DNA of 64,000 nt from an uncultured Candidatus Melainabacteria bacterium. GTDB lineage: Bacteria > Cyanobacteriota > Vampirovibrionia > Gastranaerophilales > Gastranaerophilaceae. The DNA is taken from NCBI GenBank assembly GCA_934693165.1, contig CAKUUX010000011.1:11836-75835 (forward strand), written 5' to 3'. Both the position numbers and the translations under genes were made by a program. The notes beneath the pieces were generated by a model, which was not told the DNA's origin, ran no database searches, and worked only from the letters and a program-made list of their open reading frames with translations. Each line of letters begins with the position of its first letter. Positions within the stretch are counted from its first letter, which is position 1. Of the stretch, positions 45,833 to 54,494 are shown piece after piece.

Positions 45833-47968
45833 ATGAGAAAATTATTGATTATATTATTCAGTATGTTAGTATTTACACCAATAGTTTTTGCAGATGAAAC
45901 TTTCAAAACACACTTTGATTTAGCAGAACAATATTATAAACAAGCAAGATATACTAACGCTATTGGAGAATACCAAAAAGCATTAAGAATTAACAATTTA
46001 GATAATTCAGCAAGAATAGGACTAATAAATTCTTATCTTGATAGAGCGACATATTATATTAACACACTAAAAGACTTTGAAGTAGCAGCTAACGATTATC
46101 GTTCAGCACTATTCTATTTAGAAGTTTATCCAACAGAACAAACAATGCAAAACGCTTCACAAATTACATCTGAAGTAAAAGATAATTTAGAAAAATGTTT
46201 TGTAGAAACAAAATTTGATAAATCATCTTATTCAAGATATAAAAAAGCAGATGAAATCAGAAACAATGGTTTAAATGATTATGCTGCAGCAGCTTATGAA
46301 TTCTATAGAGCATCTTTAATTGGTGATAGCAACATTGTAAAAAATGCAAACAGAAACATTGCAGATATCATCAAAAGTAGAACTGGTAACTACAAAAGAG
46401 CTGGGGATTTTTATAGCTACGCACTAAAAGTTGCGCCAAACGATTCAGGCATACACAATAGTTATGCGCAAATACTTATGAAAACAAACCAAGAAGATTT
46501 AGCAATTGACGAATTTAATAAAGCATTAGCAACTTCTAAAAATCCTAAATATATATTAATTAATTTAGAAAAATTATATAGTAAAAAATTTCAACAAAAT
46601 CCTAATAGTATTAACGCTGTTTTAAATTTAGCAAGCGTACTTCACAAACAAGGTAAAGATAACGAAGCTATCAATTATTACAAAAAAGCAGAAACAATGA
46701 ACGCCAATAACGAAATAGTTTTAATGAAGCTTGGCGAATACTACTTAGACAACAACAATACAACAAAAGCGCTTGATTATTTCACTCGCTCACTTAAAAT
46801 AAAACCAAATAATACAAATACTCTTTGTTTAGTTGGGGATTTATATTTAAAAACAAAAGATAATGAAAAAGCAACAGAAGCTTATAAAAAAGCTTTGGCA
46901 ATAAATCCAAACAATGCAGATGCGCAACAAGGTTTAATAGAAGCTATTGCAGATATCATGACAGCTCAAGAACTAGTAAACTATTTAGCACTAGGAAAAG
47001 ATAAACCTAACGAATCTGCAATCAATTGTATTTACGACTATGCAAAAGACTTGCACTCAAATAACAAAGCAAAAAAAGCTATTCCATATTATTATGAAGT
47101 ACTAAAATATAAAGACACACCAGAAGTGTACATAAATCTTGCATTAGCACAAGTTCAAGAAGATAGAGAAATCGATGCTATTAACACTCTTGTAACAGCA
47201 AGACAAAAATACCCTGGAAATCAGCAAGTACAAAAGACTTTGAAAGAAATTAGCCATAGCGTTAATAATCAAAAATACGCAAAAGCTAGTGAATATTTCA
47301 ATAATAAAGAATATCAAAAAGCTTTAGATATTTATGCACAAATAGAACCTGATTCAGCAGAAAAAGCTTTAGCAATGGCTGCCTGCTATAAGAGTATGGA
47401 TAATATAGAAAAAGCTCTTGAATATTACAAACAAGCTTTGACTTTTACTCCAAACAATTCTGATATTGCATATTATATCGGTGTTTTATACGCAGAAAAA
47501 GAAAATTGGACTTCTGCTAAAATCTATTTGCAAAAAGCGTTAAAATTAAATGCAAACAATGCAAAGGCAAAAGAATTATTAGCATCGGTTGTTGAACAAA
47601 ATAATATATTATTAATAAATAAAGTTATTGAAAAATATAACAAAAACGAATATAACGAAGCATTGAAATTAATAAGCCAAGTATTAACAGAAGATTCAAA
47701 CAACGCATACGCACATTATTATAGAGGTTTGATATATGATTCTCAAAAGAAATATAATCAAGCTGTTGATGAATATCAAAAATCATATAAAAACAACCCA
47801 ACACTAATCGTTGCAAACTATTTAATTGCAATCATTTACGACTCACAAGCTCAATACAAAAAGGCTTTAGAATATTATAAAAAATTCGTAAATGAAAACC
47901 AAGAAAACGACGAATACAAAACATACGCAAAATCAAGAATAGCAGACTTAAAAGCTTATGAAAACTAA
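45833..47968 (+). CDS. Exported tetratricopeptide-repeat protein
   Basis: The 711-residue protein has a Sec signal peptide (MRKLLIILFSMLVFTPIVFA) and about 16 TPR units, such as 'LAEQYYKQARYTNAIGEYQK', 'TLCLVGDLYLKTKDNEKATE' and 'SDIAYYIGVLYAEKENWTSA'. It is the only clearly exported TPR protein in the window and should act in the periplasm, perhaps as an envelope scaffold. A TATAAT (45791-45796) and a GGAG ribosome site precede it. Its end overlaps the dus start by 11 bp. Confidence 0.88.
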   Translation: MRKLLIILFSMLVFTPIVFADETFKTHFDLAEQYYKQARYTNAIGEYQKALRINNLDNSARIGLINSYLDRATYYINTLKDFEVAANDYRSALFYLEVYPTEQTMQNASQITSEVKDNLEKCFVETKFDKSSYSRYKKADEIRNNGLNDYAAAAYEFYRASLIGDSNIVKNANRNIADIIKSRTGNYKRAGDFYSYALKVAPNDSGIHNSYAQILMKTNQEDLAIDEFNKALATSKNPKYILINLEKLYSKKFQQNPNSINAVLNLASVLHKQGKDNEAINYYKKAETMNANNEIVLMKLGEYYLDNNNTTKALDYFTRSLKIKPNNTNTLCLVGDLYLKTKDNEKATEAYKKALAINPNNADAQQGLIEAIADIMTAQELVNYLALGKDKPNESAINCIYDYAKDLHSNNKAKKAIPYYYEVLKYKDTPEVYINLALAQVQEDREIDAINTLVTARQKYPGNQQVQKTLKEISHSVNNQKYAKASEYFNNKEYQKALDIYAQIEPDSAEKALAMAACYKSMDNIEKALEYYKQALTFTPNNSDIAYYIGVLYAEKENWTSAKIYLQKALKLNANNAKAKELLASVVEQNNILLINKVIEKYNKNEYNEALKLISQVLTEDSNNAYAHYYRGLIYDSQKKYNQAVDEYQKSYKNNPTLIVANYLIAIIYDSQAQYKKALEYYKKFVNENQENDEYKTYAKSRIADLKAYEN

Positions 47969-48926
47969 AGTACAAGAACTTATCAAAACAAAAGTATCCC
48001 TTGCCCCAATGGCAGGGATTACTGATTTTATGATGAGAGATTTAATCAGAAATTATACGACAGAATCACTTCTTACAACAGAAATGATAAGCTCAGAGTT
48101 TCTAAGACAAGTCAAAGGTAACATCATTGAAAAGAAAAACGAAAAAAGCAGTCCTGTAAGTTACCAAATTAGTGGGCACAAACCTGAAATGATGGCAGAA
48201 GCAGGAAAATATTTAAGCCAATTTGCAGACATGATTGATATTAATATGGGTTGTCCTGTAAATAAGGTTGTAAAAGGTCAAGACGGCTCAGCCTTGATGA
48301 GAAACCCTCAACTTGCAATAGAAATAGTTAAAGCAGTTAAAGAAGTTATAGATGTGCCTTTGAGCGTAAAATTTAGACTTGGATACACTGTAGATGAAAT
48401 GAATTATGTTGAATACGGTCAACAAATGCAAGAAGCAGGAGCTGATTTTATAACAATTCACGGCAGAACCCGTTCTCAAATGTACTCAGGAAAAGCAGAT
48501 TGGGCAAAAATAAAATTATTAAAAGAAAATGTAGATGTTCCAGTTTTTGCAAATGGTGATGTAATATCTATTGAAACGGCAGAAGAATGTTTAGAACAAT
48601 CTGGCGCAGACGGGGTTGCGATAGGTCGTGGAACATTAGGCGACTTAACACTTATTGCAAGAGTAGAACACTATTTCAAAACAGGCGAAAAACTTCCATC
48701 GCCAACGATAGAAGAAAGAATTGAACAAGCAAGAGCTCATTTAAATTACGAAATGGAAATGAGAGGCGAAAATGTAGGTATAAAATTTATGAGAAAATTT
48801 TATCCATACTATATTAGCAAAATTCATCAGGCTACAAAACTTAGAGCTAAATTAATGGTTAGCGAAGATATAAAAGAAATAAACGAAATTTTAGACACAA
48901 TAAAAACAAAAAAAGAACCGATTTAA
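47958..48926 (+). CDS. dus: tRNA-dihydrouridine synthase (DusB-like)
   Basis: Dus enzymes reduce uridine to dihydrouridine in tRNA using FMN and NADPH. The 322-residue protein has 'SLAPMAGITDFMMRDLIRNY', the catalytic Cys in 'DINMGCPVNKVVKGQDGSAL', 'KFRLGY', and the FMN site 'ITIHGRTRSQMYSGKADW' with 'FANGDVISIETA'. A helical C-terminal domain follows. It overlaps the TPR gene by 11 bp. The exact uridine target cannot be told from this sequence. Confidence 0.95.
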   Translation: MKTKVQELIKTKVSLAPMAGITDFMMRDLIRNYTTESLLTTEMISSEFLRQVKGNIIEKKNEKSSPVSYQISGHKPEMMAEAGKYLSQFADMIDINMGCPVNKVVKGQDGSALMRNPQLAIEIVKAVKEVIDVPLSVKFRLGYTVDEMNYVEYGQQMQEAGADFITIHGRTRSQMYSGKADWAKIKLLKENVDVPVFANGDVISIETAEECLEQSGADGVAIGRGTLGDLTLIARVEHYFKTGEKLPSPTIEERIEQARAHLNYEMEMRGENVGIKFMRKFYPYYISKIHQATKLRAKLMVSEDIKEINEILDTIKTKKEPI

Positions 48927-48939
48927 AACCGGTTCTTTT
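48911..48939 (+). terminator. Terminator overlapping the 3' end of dus
   Basis: AAAAGAACCG (48911-48920) pairs with CGGTTCTTTT (48930-48939). The dus stop codon lies in the 9-nt loop, so the hairpin overlaps the coding end. Confidence 0.75.
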
Positions 48940-48969
48940 GTATAGTATGTGTAATAAGTTTTGTATTAA

Positions 48970-49551
48970 TTAAGCTTGTTGAGCTTTAGCTGCTTTTGCA
49001 GCATCTCTTTGATCTAAGTAGTTGCATAATTTTTTGCCTAATTTGTTAGCAACAGGAGTAACACCTACTGGAACAAAGAATCTGTTGATTGATGAGCAAA
49101 CTACTAAGTCAATTGCTTGTTTAGCACCATCTTTTAACATATCAACTTTCTTAGCATCATAACCTTTCTTAGCGATAGCTTCACCGAATTTACCACATAA
49201 TTTACCTGAAGCTTTACCTAATGCACCAACAACACCGTAGCTTAATGCTGTTGAAATACCAAACGTCATAACTTGGTTTAATGCTTGAGTAATTTTTTCG
49301 TTTTTAGTTTTCTTTTCATCAGTTAATGATTTGTAAACATATAAACCACAAGTTACTGCAGATGATGCTGTTGATAAGTGAGTTGTAAATTTATCACTTT
49401 TAACTGATTTTTCCATTAATTTACAGAATGTATCAGTATTACCTAATTTTGAATAACCTTTTGCAATACCTTCTGCCATTTTATCCATCATTCCACCGTT
49501 GAAGTTAACGTTTGTTTTTGGAGTTGCTGTATTAATTGCTGAAATATTCAT
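48970..49551 (-). CDS. Unknown 'NVNFNG' protein with hydrophobic segments
   Basis: I do not recognise this 193-residue family. Its N-terminus has 'TPKTNVNFNGGMMDKMAEGI', and the neighbouring upstream gene has the same 'NVNFNG' at a similar place. The rest alternates basic helices with Gly/Ala-rich hydrophobic stretches ('TFGISTALSYGVVGALG', 'AIDLVVCSSINRFFVPVGV') that could lie in or on a membrane. There is no Sec signal peptide. Its ATG overlaps the stop of the partner gene (TAATG), so the two are translationally coupled and likely act together. Confidence 0.65.
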   Translation of the reverse strand: MNISAINTATPKTNVNFNGGMMDKMAEGIAKGYSKLGNTDTFCKLMEKSVKSDKFTTHLSTASSAVTCGLYVYKSLTDEKKTKNEKITQALNQVMTFGISTALSYGVVGALGKASGKLCGKFGEAIAKKGYDAKKVDMLKDGAKQAIDLVVCSSINRFFVPVGVTPVANKLGKKLCNYLDQRDAAKAAKAQQA

Positions 49552-50153
49552 TATTTGTTACCTCCTTTAAAACCGTCTAAAACGGGACGACCTGATTGTG
49601 CTGGTTGAGCTTGTGCAGGAGCTTGAGCTACTGCTTCGCCTTTTTTCTTTTTACCAAACAATGCGTCTTGTACTACATGAGATAACTTAGAAGTTAACAA
49701 TGCTCTTGGTACAGCCAAAATAATATCTGGACCAAAGCCTAAAACTTTTTTAACATTTTTTTCTAATTGAGGATTTTGTTGCATTTTTTCATGCATTTTT
49801 GGTAAATACTTTTCTGTATTACCCATTACTTTACCTAAACCTGCTGAAATTGGTTTCATAACAGTTGATGTGATAGCAAAACCAATTACACCTGATGCAA
49901 TAGCATGTGCTGCTGCGATACCTTTATTTTTTTGTTCTTGCTCATCTTTTGCTGGAAGAGCCATAATAGCTGCAGGTCTTAAGACACCTGCCATAATTAA
50001 TGATGAAGCTGCATTGAACGTTGCTGGGTTTTTACCTGCAAATTCTGCAACTTTTTCAAATGCTTTTGAGTCTAAAAAGCCGTTAAAGTTGACGTTTTGT
50101 TTAGATTCAGTTTTTGGCATTTGAACTTGTGGATTGATTGCTTGAATTGCCAT
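49551..50153 (-). CDS. Unknown 'NVNFNG' protein, partner of 48970
   Basis: This 200-residue protein starts 'MAIQAINPQVQMPKTESKQN' and continues with the shared 'VNFNG'. It contains Ala/Gly-rich hydrophobic stretches ('AHAIASGVIGFAITSTVM', 'PDIILAVPRALLTSKL') and a Pro/Ala/Gln-rich C-terminal tail. The ATG at 50153 is chosen over one 48 bp upstream because the first 16 residues of the longer form look like untranslated leader and an AAGGA lies between. It is the first gene of a two-gene unit. Function is unknown; the shared N-terminal tag suggests a common location or export route. Confidence 0.62.
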   Translation of the reverse strand: MAIQAINPQVQMPKTESKQNVNFNGFLDSKAFEKVAEFAGKNPATFNAASSLIMAGVLRPAAIMALPAKDEQEQKNKGIAAAHAIASGVIGFAITSTVMKPISAGLGKVMGNTEKYLPKMHEKMQQNPQLEKNVKKVLGFGPDIILAVPRALLTSKLSHVVQDALFGKKKKGEAVAQAPAQAQPAQSGRPVLDGFKGGNK

Positions 50154-50234
50154 AACTAAATTATTCCTTATTACACTACCTACACATATATAAAGATTCA
50201 AAGAAAATTTTTATTGCTACATGCTTTCAGGAAA

Positions 50235-50251
50235 TGTAATATTTTGTTACA
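50235..50251 (-). promoter_or_regulatory. Candidate operator shared with the 45659 gene
   Basis: On the minus strand TGTAACAAAATATTACA forms a TGTAA-N7-TTACA dyad about 80 bp upstream of the 50153 ATG. It shares its first ten bases and the TACA end with the site at 45721-45736. A TATATATGTGTAG element follows nearer the gene (50180-50192). Confidence 0.4.
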
Positions 50252-50252
50252 A

Positions 50253-52547
50253 TCAATCTACATCAATTGGTTCTCTATTAATCAAATCAATAGCTTCTCT
50301 TGCTGTAAATACAACTTCTTCAGGCACATTATCTATTGTACATAATTGTCTTAACACATCAATTGTGCGTTTAAATATTCTAACAATATCACCTTCGCCT
50401 TTATCAACTTCGTTAGTAATTGTATCCCATTCCGCGCCGTTTACCCACATTTCAATTAATGCTGAATAATAAGTATTAATATTCATTTGAGTTTCAACGC
50501 CATTTGCTTTTTGAACTCTATCAATCTTTTTGCGAATATCTCTAATTTTATTAATTGTTTTTCTAACCTTATGTGACAAAGGCAATACAGAATAATTTTC
50601 TGTTCTTAATTCCTCTGTAGTAACAGCACAAATTACTCCTGCAAGTTCAGCAGGCGACAAGTCGTTCAACAATTCTGAGAAAATAATTTCAGCTAAAAAC
50701 AGTTCATTTTCAGCTCTTATTTGAGATACTGTCTTACCTGCATCTGTTGGATAATCATCTTTTAAATAGCCAAAATCAATCAAGACTTGTCTATTTGCTA
50801 AGAAATTATTCCAGAAAATATCACGTTGACGTTCAATTTCTTTATCTAATTTATGTAATTTAGCCGTATATCTTTCTAAAATTTCGATATCTTTCATGTG
50901 TTTTTTGTATAACTTACAGTTATCACATGCAAAACCTTGCATTTTATGAAGCATGGCTTTTGTTTCTTCGCCAAATTTTAAAGCATCATCTGACAAAGGT
51001 CTTCTTGCTTTAGCCTCTTGTTTCTTTATCTTTTTAAAAGTTTCTCTATTTTGTACATAAATACTTCTTACCTTGTTATATTCAATCAAGTCTTGATTAG
51101 TAAGTTTTTTATAACATTTAAAATCATTAATTCTATCAATATTCATGACAAAATGTTCTTTTTGTTCCAAAAGAGGAGTAAGTCTTGAAGATGAAGAGAA
51201 ATACCCAAAACTTTTTAGAATAAGTTGTTTAGCTTCATCCAAACTAAATCTTTGTAATAAGTTTACTACCATTGAATATCGAGGAGTAAATCTACTTTCA
51301 AGAGGATTTGCATCGCTCAATACCAAATCTCGAACTTCATCAGGAGATTGGAAAGGAGTACCTACAATTACAACATAACCTACTTCATCCATACCTCTAC
51401 GACCTGCACGACCTGACATTTGCAAAAATTCACTCGCCGTAAGCATTCTATGTCCTGAATCTGTACGTTTTGAAATAGAACTTATAACAGTGGAACGAGC
51501 AGGCATGTTAATTCCTGCTGCTAGAGTTTCAGTCGCAAATACAACTTTTATCAAACCTTTTTGGAATAATTTTTCCACCAAAACTTTCCAAGCAGGTAAC
51601 AATCCAGCATGGTGAGATGCAACACCACAATATAAATAATCTAAATGTTTGTTTTTAGCTAAATAATAATTATCTACTAAATAGTCATCTACAATTTCTT
51701 TAATTTGTTTTTGTTCTTCTTCTGTTACAAGGCAAAGATTTGCACATCTTTCCATTTGTTCATCACACTTTTTACGAGAAAAAGTAAAATATATTGCAGG
51801 AAGCATGTTTTGGTCATGAAGATTTCTTATAACATCTTTTGCAACACTACGTTGTGGAGTTTTTTTTCTACCATATTGTCTTTTTTCAGGTTGAATTTTC
51901 TTATTCAAACCTCCACCTGGGGACAACAATGGTAAAATTCTATTCGGTTGAGAAGAATCAAAATAATAAAATCTCAACGGAACAGGTCTAAAATCAGTAT
52001 TAACAAGCTTTGTTTCAGAGTGTACTGTATTTATCCAGTCTGTAAGTTCCTGTGCGTTCTGAACAGTTGCAGATAGCGCTATTATTTGAATATTAACAGG
52101 ACAATAAATGATACTTTCTTCCCAAACTGTACCACGTTCCTCGTCGTTCATATAGTGAACTTCATCAAGCACTACGTATTTAACATTTTTAAGATTATCT
52201 GCAACTTCGCCAAAATTTGTACCATAAAGCATGTTTCTAAATACTTCTGTTGTCATAACAACAATCTGCCCATCACGATTTATTGAAGTATCCCCTGTTA
52301 AAAGACCAACTTTATCATAACCATATTTTGCACCAAAATCATTAAACTTTTGATTTGATAGAGCCTTTAATGGTGTTGTATAAAACACTCTTGAACCATT
52401 TTCAAGAGCTTTATGAACAGCATGTTCAGCAATAACGGTTTTACCAGCACCAGTCGGAGCACATACAACAACGCTTTTACCCTCATCAATATATTTAACT
52501 GCATCTTTTTGAAAATCATCTAATTCAAACGGAAACCCATAAGACAT
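50253..52547 (-). CDS. Ski2/Mtr4-like RNA helicase
   Basis: The 764-residue superfamily 2 helicase has 'CAPTGAGKTVIAEHAVHKAL' (motif I), 'TTPLKALSNQKFNDFGAKYG' (Ia), 'YVVLDEVHYMNDEERG' (DEVH box), 'ALSATVQNA' (III) and 'LQMSGRAGRRGMDEVGY' (VI). A helical C-terminal region of the DSHCT type follows. Similar proteins occur in cyanobacteria, actinobacteria (HelY) and chloroplasts (ISE2), where they act in RNA processing or turnover. An AGGGG 9 nt before the ATG is the only ribosome site, and it lies inside the upstream terminator hairpin. Confidence 0.88.
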   Translation of the reverse strand: MSYGFPFELDDFQKDAVKYIDEGKSVVVCAPTGAGKTVIAEHAVHKALENGSRVFYTTPLKALSNQKFNDFGAKYGYDKVGLLTGDTSINRDGQIVVMTTEVFRNMLYGTNFGEVADNLKNVKYVVLDEVHYMNDEERGTVWEESIIYCPVNIQIIALSATVQNAQELTDWINTVHSETKLVNTDFRPVPLRFYYFDSSQPNRILPLLSPGGGLNKKIQPEKRQYGRKKTPQRSVAKDVIRNLHDQNMLPAIYFTFSRKKCDEQMERCANLCLVTEEEQKQIKEIVDDYLVDNYYLAKNKHLDYLYCGVASHHAGLLPAWKVLVEKLFQKGLIKVVFATETLAAGINMPARSTVISSISKRTDSGHRMLTASEFLQMSGRAGRRGMDEVGYVVIVGTPFQSPDEVRDLVLSDANPLESRFTPRYSMVVNLLQRFSLDEAKQLILKSFGYFSSSSRLTPLLEQKEHFVMNIDRINDFKCYKKLTNQDLIEYNKVRSIYVQNRETFKKIKKQEAKARRPLSDDALKFGEETKAMLHKMQGFACDNCKLYKKHMKDIEILERYTAKLHKLDKEIERQRDIFWNNFLANRQVLIDFGYLKDDYPTDAGKTVSQIRAENELFLAEIIFSELLNDLSPAELAGVICAVTTEELRTENYSVLPLSHKVRKTINKIRDIRKKIDRVQKANGVETQMNINTYYSALIEMWVNGAEWDTITNEVDKGEGDIVRIFKRTIDVLRQLCTIDNVPEEVVFTAREAIDLINREPIDVD

Positions 52548-52549
52548 AT

Positions 52550-52595
52550 AAAAAATCCCCTACACTATTCTTTATTCTAGTTTAGAGGATTTTTT
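52550..52595 (-). terminator. Terminator between serS and the helicase gene
   Basis: An 18-bp imperfect stem (arms 52550-52567 and 52578-52595, two mismatches) encloses a 10-nt loop and ends in six T on the minus strand, 2 nt before the helicase start codon. It should end the serS transcript. Because it contains the helicase ribosome site, it could also affect helicase translation. Confidence 0.65.
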
Positions 52596-52635
52596 TAATC
52601 TAGGCAATATATTAATATATATTATATAAATCAAA

Positions 52636-53901
52636 TTATAATTTATCGAAACCTGTGTATTTTCTTAAAACTTCTGGAACAATGATTGTACCATCTGCTT
52701 GTTGGAAGTTTTCGATAATAGCAGCAACTGTTCTACCAACTGCAAGACCTGAACCGTTGATTGTGTGAACAAATCTTGTTTTGCCTGTTGCTTTTTCTTT
52801 ATATCTAATATTTGCTCTTCTTGCTTGGTAATCACCAAAATTTGAACAACTAGAGATTTCTTTGTATGCATCATAAGATGGCATCCAAACTTCTAAGTCC
52901 CAACATTTGTTTGCAGAGAAACCAATATCACCTGTTGATAATGCAACTCTTCTGTATGGAAGACCTAGTAATTCTAACATTTTTTCAGCATCTTCTGTTA
53001 ATTTTTCGTGTTCAGCTGGAGAAGTTTCTGGAGTACATAATTTAACAAGTTCAACTTTATTAAATTGGTGAACTCTGATTAAACCTCTTGTATCTTTACC
53101 TGCAGAACCTGCTTCACGTCTAAAGCATGGAGTATAAGCTGTCATGTATTTTGGTAAATCATCTTCTGATAAAATTTCACCTGAATAAATATTTGTAACA
53201 GGAACTTCTGCAGTTGGAATTAAGTACAAATCTTCATCAACACATTTGTACATATCTTCTTTAAATTTAGGAAGTTGACCTGTACCAGTCATTGTTTGAG
53301 CATTACACATAAATGGAGGAAGAATTTCTTCGTAACCTTGTTGCTCTGTATGATAATCTAAGAAAAAGTTAATAACTGCACGTTCTAACTTTGCACCTTT
53401 ACCTCTGTACAGAGTAAATCTTGATTGAGATAATTTAACACCTCTTTCAAAATCTACAAGATTTTTTTCTTCACATAAGTCCCAGTGAGCTTTAAATTCA
53501 AAATCAAATTTTGTAGGTTCACCCCATCTATGAACTTCAACGTTATCAGCATCAGATGCACCAATTGGAGTTGTTTCATCTGGTGTGTTTGGAATATTCA
53601 ACAATAAATTTCTTTGTTTTTCGTCTAATTCGTTTTGTTTTTCTTCTAAGGATTTAACTTCATCACCTAAAAATCTTACTTCTTCTTGAATTTTATCAGT
53701 GTTTTCACCTTTTTTCTTCATTTCACCAATTTTTTGTGATTCAACTTTTCTTTTTGCTCTCAATTCATCAGCTTGAGCTTGAATTTGTCTACGTTCTTCA
53801 TCAACAGCTAATACTTCAGCAACTGACAAATCTGGATTACGTCTTTTTAATAGTTCATTAATTTTCTCTGGATTTTCTCTTATCAATTTAATATCTAGCA
53901 T
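52636..53901 (-). CDS. serS: Serine--tRNA ligase
   Basis: SerRS charges tRNA-Ser and tRNA-Sec. The 421-residue protein has the N-terminal coiled-coil arm (about 30-100) that grips the long variable arm of the tRNA. The class II core follows with '[20 protein letters not shown]' (motif 2) and '[18 protein letters not shown]' (motif 3). Length is standard for bacteria. An AAGGCG ribosome site and a TATA-type -10 lie upstream. The gap to the next, divergent gene contains a 20-bp palindrome. Confidence 0.98.
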   Translation of the reverse strand: MLDIKLIRENPEKINELLKRRNPDLSVAEVLAVDEERRQIQAQADELRAKRKVESQKIGEMKKKGENTDKIQEEVRFLGDEVKSLEEKQNELDEKQRNLLLNIPNTPDETTPIGASDADNVEVHRWGEPTKFDFEFKAHWDLCEEKNLVDFERGVKLSQSRFTLYRGKGAKLERAVINFFLDYHTEQQGYEEILPPFMCNAQTMTGTGQLPKFKEDMYKCVDEDLYLIPTAEVPVTNIYSGEILSEDDLPKYMTAYTPCFRREAGSAGKDTRGLIRVHQFNKVELVKLCTPETSPAEHEKLTEDAEKMLELLGLPYRRVALSTGDIGFSANKCWDLEVWMPSYDAYKEISSCSNFGDYQARRANIRYKEKATGKTRFVHTINGSGLAVGRTVAAIIENFQQADGTIIVPEVLRKYTGFDKL

Positions 53902-53961
53902 GTGTTCGCCTTCTTTCTGTTATTTCTTGATTTTATAGTATAAAAAAGATAAAAAATAATC

Positions 53962-53981
53962 AAATCTAAACCTTTAGATTT
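53962..53981. repeat. Perfect 9-bp inverted repeat between serS and the 54073 gene
   Basis: AAATCTAAA (53962-53970) and TTTAGATTT (53973-53981) are separated by 2 bp. The site lies in the divergent gap upstream of serS and the Asn-rich gene and is not followed by a T run, so an operator is more likely than a terminator. Confidence 0.5.
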
Positions 53982-54072
53982 ATAAAAACTATAAGATATA
54001 TCCTCTAAACAGTTGATAACATGTTTTTAAATCTCGTGCATAATAGATGTGTGAATTGGAGATTAGGGCGAT

Positions 54073-54474
54073 ATGCTAAACGGAATTAACAACGAAAACA
54101 ATAACTTAAATAATTTAAATTTACTTAATACACAACTTACTGAACAAACCGAAGCAACAGGAGCTACAAATCCTATTGAAGGAAGTAAAGTTAATCCTTA
54201 TGAAAAGGATAAAAATTATTTAGTTGATGAAACTATAATTTCTAATGATGCAATGAGAAAATACATGGAAGAAATCATTGCAAAACAAAACCAAGAACTT
54301 GAAAAACAAAATGATATCAAAAATTTTACAAACTTGGTTATGAACACAGAAGTTGATATGGATAGAATGAACGAATTATTCAAAAATGGAGTTCAAGATC
54401 CATTTGAAAGATTTGATACAGACAAACTTGTAGATAATGAAAAATTCTTAACAGACTTGAACGTTCAGCTATAA
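54073..54474 (+). CDS. Unknown Asn-rich small protein
   Basis: I do not recognise this 133-residue protein. It opens with an Asn/Leu-rich stretch ('MLNGINNENNNLNNLNLLNT'), has no Sec signal, and continues with acidic helical sequence such as 'DAMRKYMEEIIAKQNQELEK'. A low-complexity polar N-terminus without Sec signal is seen in some flagellar/type III substrates, but that is only a hint. The ribosome site is weak (TTGGAG at a distance). A TPR gene follows 20 bp later with its own -10 box. Confidence 0.65.
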   Translation: MLNGINNENNNLNNLNLLNTQLTEQTEATGATNPIEGSKVNPYEKDKNYLVDETIISNDAMRKYMEEIIAKQNQELEKQNDIKNFTNLVMNTEVDMDRMNELFKNGVQDPFERFDTDKLVDNEKFLTDLNVQL

Positions 54475-54494
54475 TATTATAATATGTTCTTATT

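Noticed and set aside
45833..47968. Direct DNA repeats or CRISPR-like array
   Set aside because: The periodicity is at protein level (TPR, 34 residues) and the DNA copies are diverged.
50235..50251. NtcA box (GTA-N8-TAC) upstream of the NVNFNG pair
   Set aside because: The spacing is N9, not N8, so it is reported only as an unspecified dyad.
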